From contig NZ_PGVH01000018.1 of the NCBI RefSeq assembly GCF_004168585.1, positions 15,126-79,125 on the forward strand: DNA of 64,000 nucleotides, read 5' to 3'. The notes under the pieces are model-generated. The model was not told where the DNA came from, searched no databases, and saw only the letters and a list, made by a program, of their open reading frames with translations. Shown here in pieces: positions 17,680 through 27,761 of this stretch (its first letter is position 1; the number at the start of each line of letters is the position of its first letter). The DNA comes from Shewanella sp. OPT22. GTDB taxonomy: Bacteria; Pseudomonadota; Gammaproteobacteria; Enterobacterales; Shewanellaceae. The translations under genes were made by a program, and so were the position numbers.

Positions 17680-19335
17680 CTATTTAGCAGGGCGTAACAG
17701 ATAAAACTCAGTACCTTTAAAGTAACCTGGCCAGTCTTTAGAGTTACCTAGTACTCTAGCGGCATCAGCATAGATAGCTAAATCTTGAATTGCACCATCT
17801 AGGTTCCAATCTTCACGATATTCATCGCAGACGCTGTGATAACAGCCACGGCGAATTTGCTGCATTTTCTTTTTGTATTGTGCGGTTGCATCATCAATTG
17901 GCTCACTGCCACCGCCAGCGAACACAGCCGGAACACCGTATTTTGCAAAACTAAAATGATCAGAACGGAAGAAACCACCGGCTTCTGGATACTTTTCTGA
18001 TTTCACAGTTCTATTTTGCTTTTTAGCGGCATCTGCTAAGTAGTTTTCTAGCTGAGACTTTCCTTTACCGACGATGGTGTAGTCTTTGGTTTTACCATAG
18101 ATATTAGTGCTGTCTAAGTTGAAAACTGCAACCGTTTTATCAAGAGGGGAAATTGGATGTTCAGCATAATAACGAGAACCTAATAAACCTTGTTCTTCAC
18201 CTGTAGCTGCAACAAAAGTGAGTGAACGAGCGAGTTTTTCGCCATTAGCAGCTTTTTGAGCAAAGATGCGGGCAATCTCCATAATACCTGCTGTACCTGA
18301 AGCATTATCTAACGCACCGTTATAGATTTGGTCGCCAGTTTTCGTTTCATCTTTGCCAATGTGATCCCAATGCGCAACAAACAGTAATTGTTCATCTTTC
18401 TGACTGGTTCCCGGTAAGGTTGCGACGACATTATAGCTATCGGCATAATCGATGCTGTTATCAAGTTCAAAGCTCGCACTTTGGTTTAAATTAATATGAG
18501 TAGGTTTAAGTGCAGCCTGCTTCATTAATTTTGCTAGATTCAGCTTAGATTTTTTAAAGAGTTTCTGTGCAAAGGTGTTGGTAATCCATCCTTCAACTTT
18601 CACATTATTTTTATCTGTTGTGGTTTGTTGCACAAGATCTTGTTGAGCACCAGTCCAGCTATTTTCGACGACTGACCAAGGGTAAGACGCAGGCTCAGTA
18701 TCATGAATGATGATTGCACCTATCGCACCTTGCTTTGATGCTTCAATAAATTTGTAATCCCAACGACCATAATAAGTCATGGCTTTGCCGTCGAATACAC
18801 CTGCGGTTGGGCGAGCAAAACCTGGATCGTTAACCATAATGACGGCAACTTTGCCTTTCATGTCTAAACCAGCATAGTCGTTCCAATGATGTTCAGGAGC
18901 ATTGATGCCATAACCAACAAAAACAAGCGGGGCGTTTTTAATTGAAATGTGTTTTTCATTAATGCGAGTATTTACTACCACATCTTTGCGGTAAGTTAGT
19001 AGCATATTCCCTAAGGTAACTTTCGCAGTATCTTCATTGGTGGTGTAACTCACCATTGGCACAGCTTGTAAGTAGCTACCATTGTTGGCACCAACTAATC
19101 CCATATCTTTAAAAGATTGAGTGAGGTAAGCGATGGTTTTCTTTCCGCCTTCAGTTGCAGGTGCACGTCCTTCAAACTCATCAGATGATAAGACTTTAAT
19201 GTCTTTTCGAAACTGAGTTTCGTTGAATAGTGATGCTGTGACCGGGGAAACGCTCGTATTGTGTTCAATATGCGGTTGGGTTGTTGCACAAGCTGTCAGC
19301 ATGGCTACAGCGCTAATAAGGATTGGAGTTCTCAT
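17680..19335 (-). CDS. M28 family zinc aminopeptidase, lipoprotein, with PA-type insert
   Basis: A 551-aa protein with a lipoprotein signal ending LTAC (Cys16), so probably attached to the outer membrane facing the periplasm. A protease-associated-like segment occupies about residues 130-260. The M28 zinc site is present: AHWDHIG, GALDNASGTAGIME, AATGEEQGLLGS (catalytic Glu), FNLDSTN and SDHFSFAKYGVPAVF. Such enzymes remove N-terminal residues from peptides. AAGGAG precedes the ATG. Terminators flank it on both sides, so it is monocistronic. Confidence 0.92.
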   Translation of the reverse strand: MRTPILISAVAMLTACATTQPHIEHNTSVSPVTASLFNETQFRKDIKVLSSDEFEGRAPATEGGKKTIAYLTQSFKDMGLVGANNGSYLQAVPMVSYTTNEDTAKVTLGNMLLTYRKDVVVNTRINEKHISIKNAPLVFVGYGINAPEHHWNDYAGLDMKGKVAVIMVNDPGFARPTAGVFDGKAMTYYGRWDYKFIEASKQGAIGAIIIHDTEPASYPWSVVENSWTGAQQDLVQQTTTDKNNVKVEGWITNTFAQKLFKKSKLNLAKLMKQAALKPTHINLNQSASFELDNSIDYADSYNVVATLPGTSQKDEQLLFVAHWDHIGKDETKTGDQIYNGALDNASGTAGIMEIARIFAQKAANGEKLARSLTFVAATGEEQGLLGSRYYAEHPISPLDKTVAVFNLDSTNIYGKTKDYTIVGKGKSQLENYLADAAKKQNRTVKSEKYPEAGGFFRSDHFSFAKYGVPAVFAGGGSEPIDDATAQYKKKMQQIRRGCYHSVCDEYREDWNLDGAIQDLAIYADAARVLGNSKDWPGYFKGTEFYLLRPAK

Positions 19336-19354
19336 TATTTCTCCTTTTTAGAAA

Positions 19355-19380
19355 AAGAAAGAGGCCGAAGCCTCTTTTTT
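19355..19380 (-). terminator. Terminator between purN and the M28 gene
   Basis: AAAGAGGC and GCCTCTTT form an 8-bp stem with a CGAA loop, flanked by A-rich and T-rich tracts on either side so that it works as a terminator for the minus-strand purMN transcript. Confidence 0.85.
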
Positions 19381-19404
19381 AAAGTCGTTGGATTTGGTAA
19401 TCAC

Positions 19405-20055
19405 TTAATCCGCAGCATAACCATTAGGGCCTAAAGCTTGCCCATCAAGGTAGCACTGATTAGATTCCATTTTTAATCGGCCTTGGCTAAACCACTTTAC
19501 AACGAGTGGGTAAATAGCATGTTCTTGCTCATGCACTCGTTGTGCTAATTCTTCCACGTTATCACCGTCATAGACAGGAACTTTAGCCTGTAAAATAACA
19601 GGACCAGCATCCAATTCTGGAATAACAAAATGAACACTTGCGCCGTGTTCACTGTCTCCAGCATCAATTGCACGTTGGTGGGTGTTTAATCCTGTGTACT
19701 TAGGCAATAAAGACGGATGAATATTTACCATCTTTCCTAAGTAGTGATTAACCAACTCATCAGTGAGAATACGCATAAAACCCGCCAAGACAATTAAGTC
19801 AGGTTGGTATTTATCAATGGCACGCTTTAAGCGGGCATCGTAATCTGAACGTGATTCTTCTGTACGTGCAATCACACAACTGGTATCAATTTCGTGCTGG
19901 TGGGCACGAGTTAATCCATATGCTGTTGGTTTGTTACTGATAACGCCTACAACTTCACCTAAAAGGTGGTCGTCACAGCTATCGATAACGGCTTGTAAAT
20001 TACTGCCGCTACCTGAAACTAAAACTAAAATACGGCAAGCCTTAGCCGACTCCAT
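19405..20055 (-). CDS. purN: Phosphoribosylglycinamide formyltransferase PurN
   Basis: A 216-aa folate-dependent enzyme converting GAR to FGAR in purine synthesis. The phosphate-binding loop is SGSGSNLQA; the catalytic region has HPSLLPKYTGLNTHQRA and the HGASVHFVIPELDAGPVI segment. Length matches the family. The ATG overlaps the stop of purM by one base (TAATG), so the two are coupled. Confidence 0.95.
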   Translation of the reverse strand: MESAKACRILVLVSGSGSNLQAVIDSCDDHLLGEVVGVISNKPTAYGLTRAHQHEIDTSCVIARTEESRSDYDARLKRAIDKYQPDLIVLAGFMRILTDELVNHYLGKMVNIHPSLLPKYTGLNTHQRAIDAGDSEHGASVHFVIPELDAGPVILQAKVPVYDGDNVEELAQRVHEQEHAIYPLVVKWFSQGRLKMESNQCYLDGQALGPNGYAAD

Positions 20056-21092
20056 TAACCGATCTCCACTTGTTCTTCGACACCATTGCGCTCAACAATC
20101 GTGCCGATCAGCCATGCGTTTTCACCTTCTGCATTTAAAAGAGAAAGTGCCGCATCGACTTTGTCTGATGGCAGAGCAACGATCATACCTACACCACAGT
20201 TAAAGGTGCGATACATTTCGTGCTCAGTGATGTTTCCATTCTCTTTAAGCCAATTGAAGACGACCGGCCATTCCCAAGATGCACCATCAACCACTGCTTT
20301 AGCGTTGTTCGGTAATACACGTGGAATGTTTTCCCAGAATCCACCACCAGTAATGTGTGCCATTGCATGAATATCAACTTGCTCTGCAAGTTTCAGCAAA
20401 GATTTAACGTAAATCTTGGTTGGTTCAAGTAGGTGGTTAATGAGTGGTTTGCCAGCAAGGTCTTGCTGTGGATCAGCCTGGCTTACTTCTAACACTTTAC
20501 GGATAAGTGAATAACCGTTTGAGTGTGGGCCACTTGATGGTAATGCGATTAAAGCGTCACCAGCTTTAACTTTTGTGCCATCAATAATGTTCGCTTTTTC
20601 AACAACACCAACACAGAAGCCTGCTAGATCGTAATCTTCGCCTTCATACATTCCCGGCATTTCCGCTGTTTCGCCGCCAATAAGTGCACAACCCGATTGG
20701 TGACAGCCTTCAGCAATACCGTTAACAACTGATGTTGCAGTATCGACATCAAGTTTGCCTGTAGCGTAATAGTCGAGGAAGAATAAAGGTTCAGCACCTT
20801 GCACGATCAAGTCGTTTACACACATTGCAACTAAATCGATACCAACGGTGTCGTGTTTAGCATAATCAATGGCTAAGCGAAGCTTAGTACCTACACCATC
20901 TGTACCCGAAACCAAAACAGGTTGCTTATATTTAGTTGGCAATTCGCATAATGCGCCAAAGCCTCCTAAGTTACCCATAACTTCAGGGCGGTGAGTACGT
21001 TTTACGGCAGATTTGATGTTATCAACCAGTGCGTTGCCTGCGTCGATGTCTACACCAGCGTCTTTATAGCTCAGAGAGGTAGGAGTGGTCAC
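20055..21092 (-). CDS. purM: Phosphoribosylformylglycinamidine cyclo-ligase PurM
   Basis: AIR synthetase, 345 aa from the GTG at 21092, the same length as E. coli PurM. The open frame extends 27 codons upstream, but the protein starts [19 protein letters not shown] as in the family, and AGAGGA precedes the GTG. The family segments [20 protein letters not shown] and [16 protein letters not shown] are present. It makes AIR from FGAM with ATP. It is divergent from upp and coupled to purN. Confidence 0.95.
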   Translation of the reverse strand: MTTPTSLSYKDAGVDIDAGNALVDNIKSAVKRTHRPEVMGNLGGFGALCELPTKYKQPVLVSGTDGVGTKLRLAIDYAKHDTVGIDLVAMCVNDLIVQGAEPLFFLDYYATGKLDVDTATSVVNGIAEGCHQSGCALIGGETAEMPGMYEGEDYDLAGFCVGVVEKANIIDGTKVKAGDALIALPSSGPHSNGYSLIRKVLEVSQADPQQDLAGKPLINHLLEPTKIYVKSLLKLAEQVDIHAMAHITGGGFWENIPRVLPNNAKAVVDGASWEWPVVFNWLKENGNITEHEMYRTFNCGVGMIVALPSDKVDAALSLLNAEGENAWLIGTIVERNGVEEQVEIG

Positions 21093-21403
21093 AGAGGTTC
21101 CTCTTTGGGTACCAAAGTACTTTAAGGTACTTATTATTTTTAATATATTGTACAAAGAACAATGTCTTCGCACATTGAATTTTTCGGGCGCAATTCTATC
21201 AGTTTATTGGCTTTGCCGAAAGCGAACGAACAACGTTAATTTTGCTTTAACTGGTGGTTTAATCGTCATTTGATTCAGGCGCTTAGCGATCTATGTCACG
21301 ATTCGATGGATTTGTGAAACTATCTGTTTTTTTAACGGGATAAATTAGGTATCATCCGTGCAATTTGCCTTTTTCCGACAAAAAAGAAATCCAGGAGTAC
21401 TCT
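21093..21403. other. Divergent purM-upp intergenic region
   Basis: 311 bases hold the promoters of both genes. The only clear structure is an inverted repeat AAGTAC/GTACTT with a TTTAAG spacer at 21115-21132 in the purM leader. I could not find a convincing PurR operator. Confidence 0.5.
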
Positions 21404-22030
21404 ATGAAAGTCGTTGAAGTAAAACACCCACTAGTTAGCCACAAAATTGGATTGATGCGTGAGGGTGACATCAGTACTAAGCGTTTTCGTGAATTAGCGG
21501 CCGAAGTTGGTAGCTTGTTAACTTATGAAGCGACGGCTGATTTAGAGACTGAAGAAGTAACCATTAATGGTTGGAACGGTCCTGTTAAAGTTGACCAAAT
21601 TAAGGGTAAAAAAATCACAGTAGTACCGATTCTTCGTGCGGGCTTAGGCATGATGGATGGTGTGCTTGAACATATGCCAAGTGCGCGCATTTCAGTAGTT
21701 GGTATTTACCGTGATGAAGAGACATTAGAGCCAGTTCCTTATTTCGAAAAGTTAGCCAGTGATCTTGATGAGCGTTTAGCATTAGTCGTTGATCCAATGT
21801 TGGCGACAGGTGGTTCATTGATCGCAACATTAGATCTTCTTAAAGAGCGTGGCTGTAAGCATATTAAAGCTTTAGTGTTAGTGGCGGCACCAGAAGGTAT
21901 TGAAGCGCTTAAAAAGACGCATCCAGATGTTGAGCTATATACAGCCTCTATCGACGACTGCTTAAATGAAAAAGGCTACATTCTGCCTGGACTTGGAGAT
22001 GCAGGTGATAAGATTTTTGGTACAAAATAA
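21404..22030 (+). CDS. upp: Uracil phosphoribosyltransferase
   Basis: A 208-aa enzyme, the same length as E. coli Upp, making UMP from uracil and PRPP. The start [19 protein letters not shown] is typical; the PRPP loop [10 protein letters not shown] and the uracil-binding end [18 protein letters not shown] are intact. AGGAG precedes the ATG at 21404; 13 codons of open frame upstream are not used. It is divergent from purMN and ends at a strong terminator. Confidence 0.96.
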   Translation: MKVVEVKHPLVSHKIGLMREGDISTKRFRELAAEVGSLLTYEATADLETEEVTINGWNGPVKVDQIKGKKITVVPILRAGLGMMDGVLEHMPSARISVVGIYRDEETLEPVPYFEKLASDLDERLALVVDPMLATGGSLIATLDLLKERGCKHIKALVLVAAPEGIEALKKTHPDVELYTASIDDCLNEKGYILPGLGDAGDKIFGTK

Positions 22031-22048
22031 GTATTAAAAGTTTTATAT

Positions 22049-22073
22049 AAAGGAGGCAATAGCCTCCTTTTTT
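22049..22073. terminator. Terminator between upp and the racemase gene
   Basis: AAAGGAGGC and GCCTCCTTT form a 9-bp stem with an AATA loop, then TTT. It serves upp and, being nearly symmetric, probably also the convergent racemase gene. Confidence 0.88.
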
Positions 22074-22075
22074 AT

Positions 22076-22828
22076 TTATAGAACGCTAAAGTTTCTTTTA
22101 AGCAAGCTACTATGTACAAAGTCAATCATGGTAATAAAGTCGAAAACAGGTAATCCAGTTGCTTCTTGAATATCTTTACCATAAGGCGGTAAGTCACTGC
22201 ACTCTAATAATATTGAACCAATATCTTTATGTTGTTGAGTTAATGCTTTGGCATTAGACAAGACGGCATGTCTAACTTTGTCATCATCTAATGCAATTCT
22301 ACCCTCAAGTATGCATTCAACAAATGCAGGTTCATTTTCCATCCCTATAGTTGCAATAGGAAGATTAGGTTGTACACCAACGCTGTCGAAATGTTCTGGT
22401 TTTAAACAGCGACTATCTGCTGTTATGATGCCGACTTTTTTATTGGTTATGGCGTGCATAAAAGAAATTTGAAGCAAGCTTGAGGCAAATACAGGAATAC
22501 TCACAGCGTCCTGTAGTTGTTTTTGAAATAGAGCCATAAAGCCACAAGCACCTGTAATAGCTTTAACGCCTTCTCGTTCTAATTTTTGCGCCGCTTTTAC
22601 AAAAGGCTCAATCAAAGTTGGATCAGCCTGATAAAGTAGCCGTTGAACATCAGCGCCTTCAACAACTGCATATCTCACAGGGTATTGAAATGTTCTGGCA
22701 TTAGCGACATTACCAGGAATAAAAGGGTAATGGCACTCAAGAACCATTATCCCAATTGTTTCACCACTCCAAGATGCTGTTGGAGAGTCAGATAAATATA
22801 AAGTCACTTTTTTTCCAGTATTGGACAA
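22076..22828 (-). CDS. Aspartate/glutamate racemase family protein
   Basis: A 250-aa protein with the two active-site cysteine segments of Asp/Glu/hydantoin racemases: ITGACGFMALF and LLECSDLPPYG, plus KVGIITADS. Substrate unknown. The start is uncertain: the first codon is TTG at 22828 with a poor ribosome site, and a GTG at 22807 with GGA upstream is an alternative. The gene follows the antiporter-like gene on the same strand by 72 bases, so the pair may handle the same amino-acid-like compound; this is inferred from position only. Confidence 0.8.
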   Translation of the reverse strand: MSNTGKKVTLYLSDSPTASWSGETIGIMVLECHYPFIPGNVANARTFQYPVRYAVVEGADVQRLLYQADPTLIEPFVKAAQKLEREGVKAITGACGFMALFQKQLQDAVSIPVFASSLLQISFMHAITNKKVGIITADSRCLKPEHFDSVGVQPNLPIATIGMENEPAFVECILEGRIALDDDKVRHAVLSNAKALTQQHKDIGSILLECSDLPPYGKDIQEATGLPVFDFITMIDFVHSSLLKRNFSVL

Positions 22829-22900
22829 GAGTTTTTCTAAAAGTAGCTTTTGAATTATTCATCGGCAAGTTAAACAATATTTAAATGGAACTAAAAGCTC

Positions 22901-24217
22901 TTATAACGTCATTGCAGCAACCCACCCAAAAATAAGTAGCGGAATGTTGTAATGAATAAAGGTCGGGATCACGCTGTCACGCATGTGGTCATGCTGACCA
23001 TCAACATTTAAACCCGCAGTAGGACCTAATGTTGAATCAGACGCGGGCGAACCGGCGTCACCTAACGCACCAGCAGTACCGACCAGTGCAATAGTAGCAG
23101 GCACAGAAAAACCAAATTGCAGTGCTAATGGAACGTAGATGGCAGCGATAATCGGTACCGTTGAAAATGAAGATCCAATGCCCATAGTGATCAGTAAGCC
23201 AACTACCAACATTAACATTGCTGCTAATGCTTTATTATCACCGATCATCGCATCAATGGATTGTACTAACGAATTGATCTCACCTGTTTGTTTAATAACG
23301 GCAGCAAAGCCAGCTGCAGCAATCATAATAAACCCAATGTTAGCCATCATTTTCACACCCTGAGTGAAAATATCTCGATCGGTTACATTTTTTAAAACCC
23401 CAGAAAGACTGAATACAATGAATCCCACGAGTGAACCGAAGATCATGGACTCTGTCGTCAATTGAACACTTAACATTGCTGCGATTGCTATAACAGCGAC
23501 AACGATATTTTTTTTGCTTATTTCTGTAACCGTAGCAGCCGTTTCATGAGCTTGTTGATAAACTCTTGGTTTTCTGTAGCTAATAAATACAGCAACGAAT
23601 AAACCTAAAATCATCCCCATGGCAGGAATAAACATAGCCTGTGGCACTTGTGAACGAACAGCGTTCAATCCATTATTGTTTAGATTCGTTAGCAAAATAT
23701 CATCTAAGAAAATACCACCAAAGCCGATTGGTAAAATCATATAAGTGGTTACAAGACCGAAGGTGATTACACAGGCGATGAGTCTTCTATCAATGTGCAG
23801 TTTAGTTATTACACCTAAAAGAGGTGGGATCATAATTGGAATAAAAGCGATATGAATCGGTAAGATATTTTGTGAGCCAATGGCCATACAAAGAATACTG
23901 AATATCATCACCCATTTGATGACAAATACATTGTTATCGTCCGCATCTTTGCCTAACGTTGTAACGATTTTGCTTGAAAGCCATTCAGCAACACCCGAAT
24001 GCGATAGTGCGACTGCAAATGCACCGAGTAGGGCATAACTGAGAGCGATCTTGGCACCACCGCCCAACCCATTATTAAAAGCACTGATTGTGGTGCTGAT
24101 ATCCAAATTACCCAATAAGCCGGCAACAACGGCACTTACCGTAAGAGAAATAACAACACTGACTCTAAATAAGCTAAGTAGCATCATTAAGCTGACTGCA
24201 ATAACCACTGAATTCAT
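22901..24217 (-). CDS. Na+/H+ antiporter family membrane transporter (YuiF-like)
   Basis: A 438-aa inner-membrane protein with about 11-12 hydrophobic helices. The N-terminus ([20 protein letters not shown], then [20 protein letters not shown]) matches the N-terminal domain of this antiporter family, and the C-terminal half has [20 protein letters not shown], the conserved Gly/Asp-rich ion-path segment. Members are called Na+/H+ antiporters, but some move amino acids or other organic anions. Upstream of and probably co-transcribed with the racemase gene. Confidence 0.82.
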   Translation of the reverse strand: MNSVVIAVSLMMLLSLFRVSVVISLTVSAVVAGLLGNLDISTTISAFNNGLGGGAKIALSYALLGAFAVALSHSGVAEWLSSKIVTTLGKDADDNNVFVIKWVMIFSILCMAIGSQNILPIHIAFIPIMIPPLLGVITKLHIDRRLIACVITFGLVTTYMILPIGFGGIFLDDILLTNLNNNGLNAVRSQVPQAMFIPAMGMILGLFVAVFISYRKPRVYQQAHETAATVTEISKKNIVVAVIAIAAMLSVQLTTESMIFGSLVGFIVFSLSGVLKNVTDRDIFTQGVKMMANIGFIMIAAAGFAAVIKQTGEINSLVQSIDAMIGDNKALAAMLMLVVGLLITMGIGSSFSTVPIIAAIYVPLALQFGFSVPATIALVGTAGALGDAGSPASDSTLGPTAGLNVDGQHDHMRDSVIPTFIHYNIPLLIFGWVAAMTL

Positions 24218-24353
24218 TATTTTTATTTTCCCATTTATATGACGCTACTATTTATGCCCGTGTTTTTTGTATGTGTAAAGGCCGAATTTTGTTGATTTTT
24301 TGTCGGGTTACCAATCAATTTTGTAAAACTTGAGCAAAATACAGGGAAATAGG

Positions 24354-24381
24354 TTGCTTGATGTGATCAAGCTCATATAAT
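24354..24381 (+). promoter_or_regulatory. Peroxiredoxin promoter with a palindromic operator between the -35 and -10
   Basis: TTGCTT (24354-24359) and TATAAT (24376-24381) are 16 bases apart. The spacer is covered by GCTTGAT-GTG-ATCAAGC (24356-24372), a perfect 7-bp inverted repeat. It resembles an FNR box (TTGAT-N4-ATCAA) but with three central bases, so the binding protein is unclear. Confidence 0.5.
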
Positions 24382-24468
24382 GCTTGTTAATTTGAACTTG
24401 CTAGCAAATGACTTCGTATTAGGACATTGATAACTAGCATTATGATTAACTTTAGATGGAGATCTAAA

Positions 24469-25074
24469 ATGAGCGTATTAGTAGGTCGTAAAGCCCCTAA
24501 CTTTAAAGCTGCTGCTGTTCTTGGTAACGGTGAAATTGTTGATAACTTTGATTTAGCTGAAGCAATCAAAGGTAAGCCAGCTGTAATTTTCTTTTACCCA
24601 CTTGATTTCACTTTTGTATGTCCATCTGAGTTGATCGCATTCGATCATCGTATGGAAGAGTTCACTAAGCGTGGTGTTGAAGTTATCGGTGTTTCTATCG
24701 ATTCTCAGTTCACTCACAACGCATGGCGTAACACTCCAATCAACGAAGGCGGTATTGGTCCAGTTAAATACACTTTGGTTGCAGACGTTAAACACGAAAT
24801 TTGCCAAGCATATGACGTTGAGCATCCAGAAGCTGGTGTAGCTTTCCGTGGCTCATTCTTAGTGGACAAAGAAGGTATGGTTCGTCACCAAGTTGTTAAC
24901 GATCTTCCACTAGGTCGTAACGTAGATGAAATGCTACGTATGATCGACGCCCTACAATTCCACGAAGAGCACGGTGAAGTTTGCCCAGCTGGTTGGAATA
25001 AAGGTGAAAAAGGTATGCAAGCAAGCCCTGAAGGTGTTGCAAGCTACCTAGCTGGAAATGCAGAAGAGCTATAA
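24469..25074 (+). CDS. Typical 2-Cys peroxiredoxin (AhpC/TSA family)
   Basis: A 201-aa thiol peroxidase that reduces H2O2 and organic peroxides. The peroxidatic cysteine is in DFTFVCPSEL and the resolving cysteine in HGEVCPAGW. The ATG at 24469 has GGAG seven bases upstream; the frame is open 14 codons further but lacks a ribosome site. The YF tail that makes eukaryotic enzymes overoxidation-prone is absent. Well-ordered codon use suggests high expression. Monocistronic, with its own promoter and terminator. Confidence 0.93.
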   Translation: MSVLVGRKAPNFKAAAVLGNGEIVDNFDLAEAIKGKPAVIFFYPLDFTFVCPSELIAFDHRMEEFTKRGVEVIGVSIDSQFTHNAWRNTPINEGGIGPVKYTLVADVKHEICQAYDVEHPEAGVAFRGSFLVDKEGMVRHQVVNDLPLGRNVDEMLRMIDALQFHEEHGEVCPAGWNKGEKGMQASPEGVASYLAGNAEEL

Positions 25075-25098
25075 TCTAACCATTTAGATTTGTTCCTA

Positions 25099-25130
25099 GA
25101 AGCTGCCATTGGCAGCTTCTTTTGTTTTTA
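25099..25130 (+). terminator. Terminator of the peroxiredoxin gene
   Basis: GAAGCTGCC and GGCAGCTTC form a perfect 9-bp stem with an ATT loop, followed by a T-rich tract. Confidence 0.9.
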
Positions 25131-25204
25131 ATCTAATTTCTACTTCAATTTCTCTCCATTCAAGTTATTATATTTTTCTTCTATTCAGCAAGTTGGAGAG
25201 CCGC

Positions 25205-25510
25205 ATGTCAGACAAGTGTCTACTTGCTAAAGGGACGTTAATTGAAATTCATGCATGGAAAGGGTTATTGGAAACTCAAGATATTGAGGTTGAGTTAAAG
25301 GGAGAAGCATTGCTCGGTGCTACTGGTGAGTTTGGACTCGATGCTTCATATGCCGAAGTTTGGGTGAAAAAAGACAAGATTGATCACGCTAGAAATATAT
25401 TAGATTCAATACAACAGCAAGGTGAATCATGGTGTTGTAGAGAGTGTGGTGAAAAAAATGAGTCTAATTTTGAACTTTGTTGGCAATGTGGCACAGAAGC
25501 CCCGGAATAA
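25205..25510 (+). CDS. DUF2007 family protein with a C-terminal zinc ribbon
   Basis: A 101-aa protein. The N-terminal part (EIHAWKGLLETQDIEVELKG) is the DUF2007 fold, described as a putative signal-transducing domain. The C-terminus has CCRECGEKNESNFELCWQCG, a CxxC...CxxC zinc ribbon. The ATG at 25205 follows TTGGAGAG; upstream open frame is hydrophobic noise. It ends five bases before the siroheme synthase gene, so the two are probably co-transcribed. Confidence 0.82.
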   Translation: MSDKCLLAKGTLIEIHAWKGLLETQDIEVELKGEALLGATGEFGLDASYAEVWVKKDKIDHARNILDSIQQQGESWCCRECGEKNESNFELCWQCGTEAPE

Positions 25511-25515
25511 ATTGA

Positions 25516-26400
25516 ATGCAGTATTTCCCTATATTTGTAGATACTCAAAACATCAATGTTCTGGTTGTTGGTGCAGGAGAGGTTGCAGCACGTAAACTCG
25601 CATTATTGGTAAGAACTGAAGCCAAGATAACCGTTATCGCAGATAAAATTTGTGATGAAGTTGATGAATTAGTGAAAACACATCAAATTCAACTGAAACA
25701 TAGGCTTGTGAATGAAGATGACATTGCAGAAATTCAGTTGCTTTATTTAGCTACTGCAGATCGTAAGGTTAATCAGCAGTATGCGGCTTTAGCCACTCAA
25801 AATAATATTTTGGTTAATGTTGTTGATAGCCCAGAAGATTGCTCTTTCATTACTCCTGCGATTGTAGATAGAGGGAAGCTACAAATTGCTATCAGCAGTA
25901 GCGGGGCTGCCCCTGTAGTTGCAGGATTGATTAGAACTAAAATTGAATCTTGGTTACCTCAATCTGTTTCGCAATTAATCGAGTTCGCTGCAAATACTCG
26001 AAGCTCGCTAAAACAAACATTGAATAAAGGTGTTGGTTTAAGGCAGTTTTGGTATCAATTTTTTAATCGAAATGGTTTTGGGTTTAGTGAAGTAACTCCA
26101 GATGTTTTTCAACAAACGCTCGAGCAATGTAATGAAGCATTAGGGACTTCGGTCACCAAAATATACTTCATTCAGTCAGAACAAGACATTTCGACGTTGC
26201 CAATATCAGTGTTACCTATTTTACAGCAAATAGATGATGTTTATTTTGAAGATGAAGTCCCACAAGAGTTGAATGAACTCATTCGCCGAGACGCTACAAG
26301 AAACCGATTAAGGACAAATCAAACATACGATTTTCAATCTGCAAATGTTTTGGTTTATGCAACTTCTTGCAACTTACCAAACACAATCTTCCTAAAATAA
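25516..26400 (+). CDS. Precorrin-2 dehydrogenase/sirohydrochlorin ferrochelatase domain protein (siroheme synthase N-domain)
   Basis: A 294-aa protein equivalent to the N-terminal part of CysG (Met8p-like), which oxidises precorrin-2 with NAD+ and inserts iron to form siroheme for sulfite and nitrite reductases. The NAD loop is VVGAGEVAARKLALLV; ADRKVNQQYAAL and SSSGAAPVVAGLIRTKIE are family segments. The C-terminal methyltransferase domain of E. coli CysG is missing, so that step must be encoded elsewhere. The last about 80 residues diverge from what I know of the family. Ends directly at a terminator. Confidence 0.87.
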   Translation: MQYFPIFVDTQNINVLVVGAGEVAARKLALLVRTEAKITVIADKICDEVDELVKTHQIQLKHRLVNEDDIAEIQLLYLATADRKVNQQYAALATQNNILVNVVDSPEDCSFITPAIVDRGKLQIAISSSGAAPVVAGLIRTKIESWLPQSVSQLIEFAANTRSSLKQTLNKGVGLRQFWYQFFNRNGFGFSEVTPDVFQQTLEQCNEALGTSVTKIYFIQSEQDISTLPISVLPILQQIDDVYFEDEVPQELNELIRRDATRNRLRTNQTYDFQSANVLVYATSCNLPNTIFLK

Positions 26401-26426
26401 AAAACCGCCATAAAAGGCGGTTTTTT
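26401..26426. terminator. Bidirectional terminator between the siroheme gene and fadL
   Basis: AAAACCGCC and GGCGGTTTT with loop ATAAAA and T/A tracts on both sides, between convergent genes. Confidence 0.92.
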
Positions 26427-26438
26427 ATTTGTGGCTAT

Positions 26439-27761
26439 TTAAAATTGATAGTTATACTGAAGTCCATAGTAAATCGCATTCCCGTGTGTGTGAGCCACGG
26501 TATTACCCGTTAATGAGCTCGCTTCATCTACACGAGTATTCTGACCTCTAACGAGTGCAACACCCAAATCTACAGTATTGTGATTGTCTAGCTTGTAGCT
26601 AACACCACCGGTGTACCAAATTCGATTGGAGTCAGGAATGGAAATTGAAGTGAGTTTATCCACACCTTTATTGTCATAGAGTAGACCACCTCTCACTGTC
26701 CATTGGTCATTCAGCATATACGTTGCACCAACAGAATATAACCAAGAATCTTTCCAGTGATATTCCTTAAGCGGTTCGTTTGGAACTTTAGCACCAGCCA
26801 ATTCACCATCTTCTAATGTGATCTGGTCAAAGTTCTTCCATGTCGTTAATTGAGCTGTGTAGTGGATAGCAAAGCGATTTGTTAATTGGTGGAAGCCACC
26901 AATTTGGAAAATATCGGGAAGTGGGATCTCAAGTTTATTGAACACTTTTTGTTGAAGTGATGTTGAATCAAGCTTCTCTAATTGACCATCAACTTTGATA
27001 TCTGGGCTTTTACGGTAACTGATACCGATGCGGTTATCTTTATTGAATTCATACAATAGGCCTACGATACCGCCGAAACCCCAACCATCGGCATCAACGT
27101 AAGCTGCCGTTAGTGGTGTTGTAATGTCAGCACCGACATCTTTAGGTAAGTTACCGATAACACCTTGTCTTACAAGTTTTCCTGAACCATAAATGCTATC
27201 AAGTCCTAAGCCGAGGCTTAAATTTTCATTGATACGATATGAAGCACTTGCATTCAATGTAATCGTTTCAACATCAGTCTGCCCGAGAAGGTCAAATGGA
27301 AGAGGATGTATTTGACCACCTTTGCGGATGAACGCATCATTGTATCGAGTGGTGATAGGAGTGGTATTTGTTCCAGTACCAAAATTAGTAAAGGCTGCCA
27401 CACCAAACGCAAATTTATCATTCACAGGGTGTATGTAATAAAAGTTAGGAACAAACTTATTTGCTGCCGCATCACTTAAGTGACCAATCGCTTGCCCTGA
27501 TATTTCAGACTCGACATCTTTAACTCTGACGTCTGTTTGAACATATGTTAAGCCACCAGACAACGCTGATTTGCTGAATAAAGCCATTGCCGCTGGATTA
27601 CGTGCGAGAACAGATGCGTTATCCCCAATGGCTGCATCACCTGATAGAGCTCGCCCAATTCCTGTTGCAGATTGGGAGTTAAACTGAAATCCTGAAGCGA
27701 ATACGTGCCCACTTACTAAAGTTATCGCTACAGCTATACTTGTCTTGTTGAATAGTTTCAT
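26439..27761 (-). CDS. fadL: FadL family outer-membrane long-chain fatty acid transporter
   Basis: A 440-aa beta-barrel protein with an N-terminal signal peptide ending around VFASG and the FadL plug signature SGFQFNSQSATGIGRALSGD and ARNPAAM (NPA motif). The C-terminus ends in Phe (YGLQYNYQF), as outer-membrane barrels do. It imports long-chain fatty acids. A FadR operator-like site about 150 bases upstream supports fatty-acid regulation. Confidence 0.92.
   Translation of the reverse strand: MKLFNKTSIAVAITLVSGHVFASGFQFNSQSATGIGRALSGDAAIGDNASVLARNPAAMALFSKSALSGGLTYVQTDVRVKDVESEISGQAIGHLSDAAANKFVPNFYYIHPVNDKFAFGVAAFTNFGTGTNTTPITTRYNDAFIRKGGQIHPLPFDLLGQTDVETITLNASASYRINENLSLGLGLDSIYGSGKLVRQGVIGNLPKDVGADITTPLTAAYVDADGWGFGGIVGLLYEFNKDNRIGISYRKSPDIKVDGQLEKLDSTSLQQKVFNKLEIPLPDIFQIGGFHQLTNRFAIHYTAQLTTWKNFDQITLEDGELAGAKVPNEPLKEYHWKDSWLYSVGATYMLNDQWTVRGGLLYDNKGVDKLTSISIPDSNRIWYTGGVSYKLDNHNTVDLGVALVRGQNTRVDEASSLTGNTVAHTHGNAIYYGLQYNYQF

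Noticed and set aside
21093-21403. PurR operator between purM and upp
   Set aside because: No stretch resembling ACGCAAACGTTTGCGT was found.
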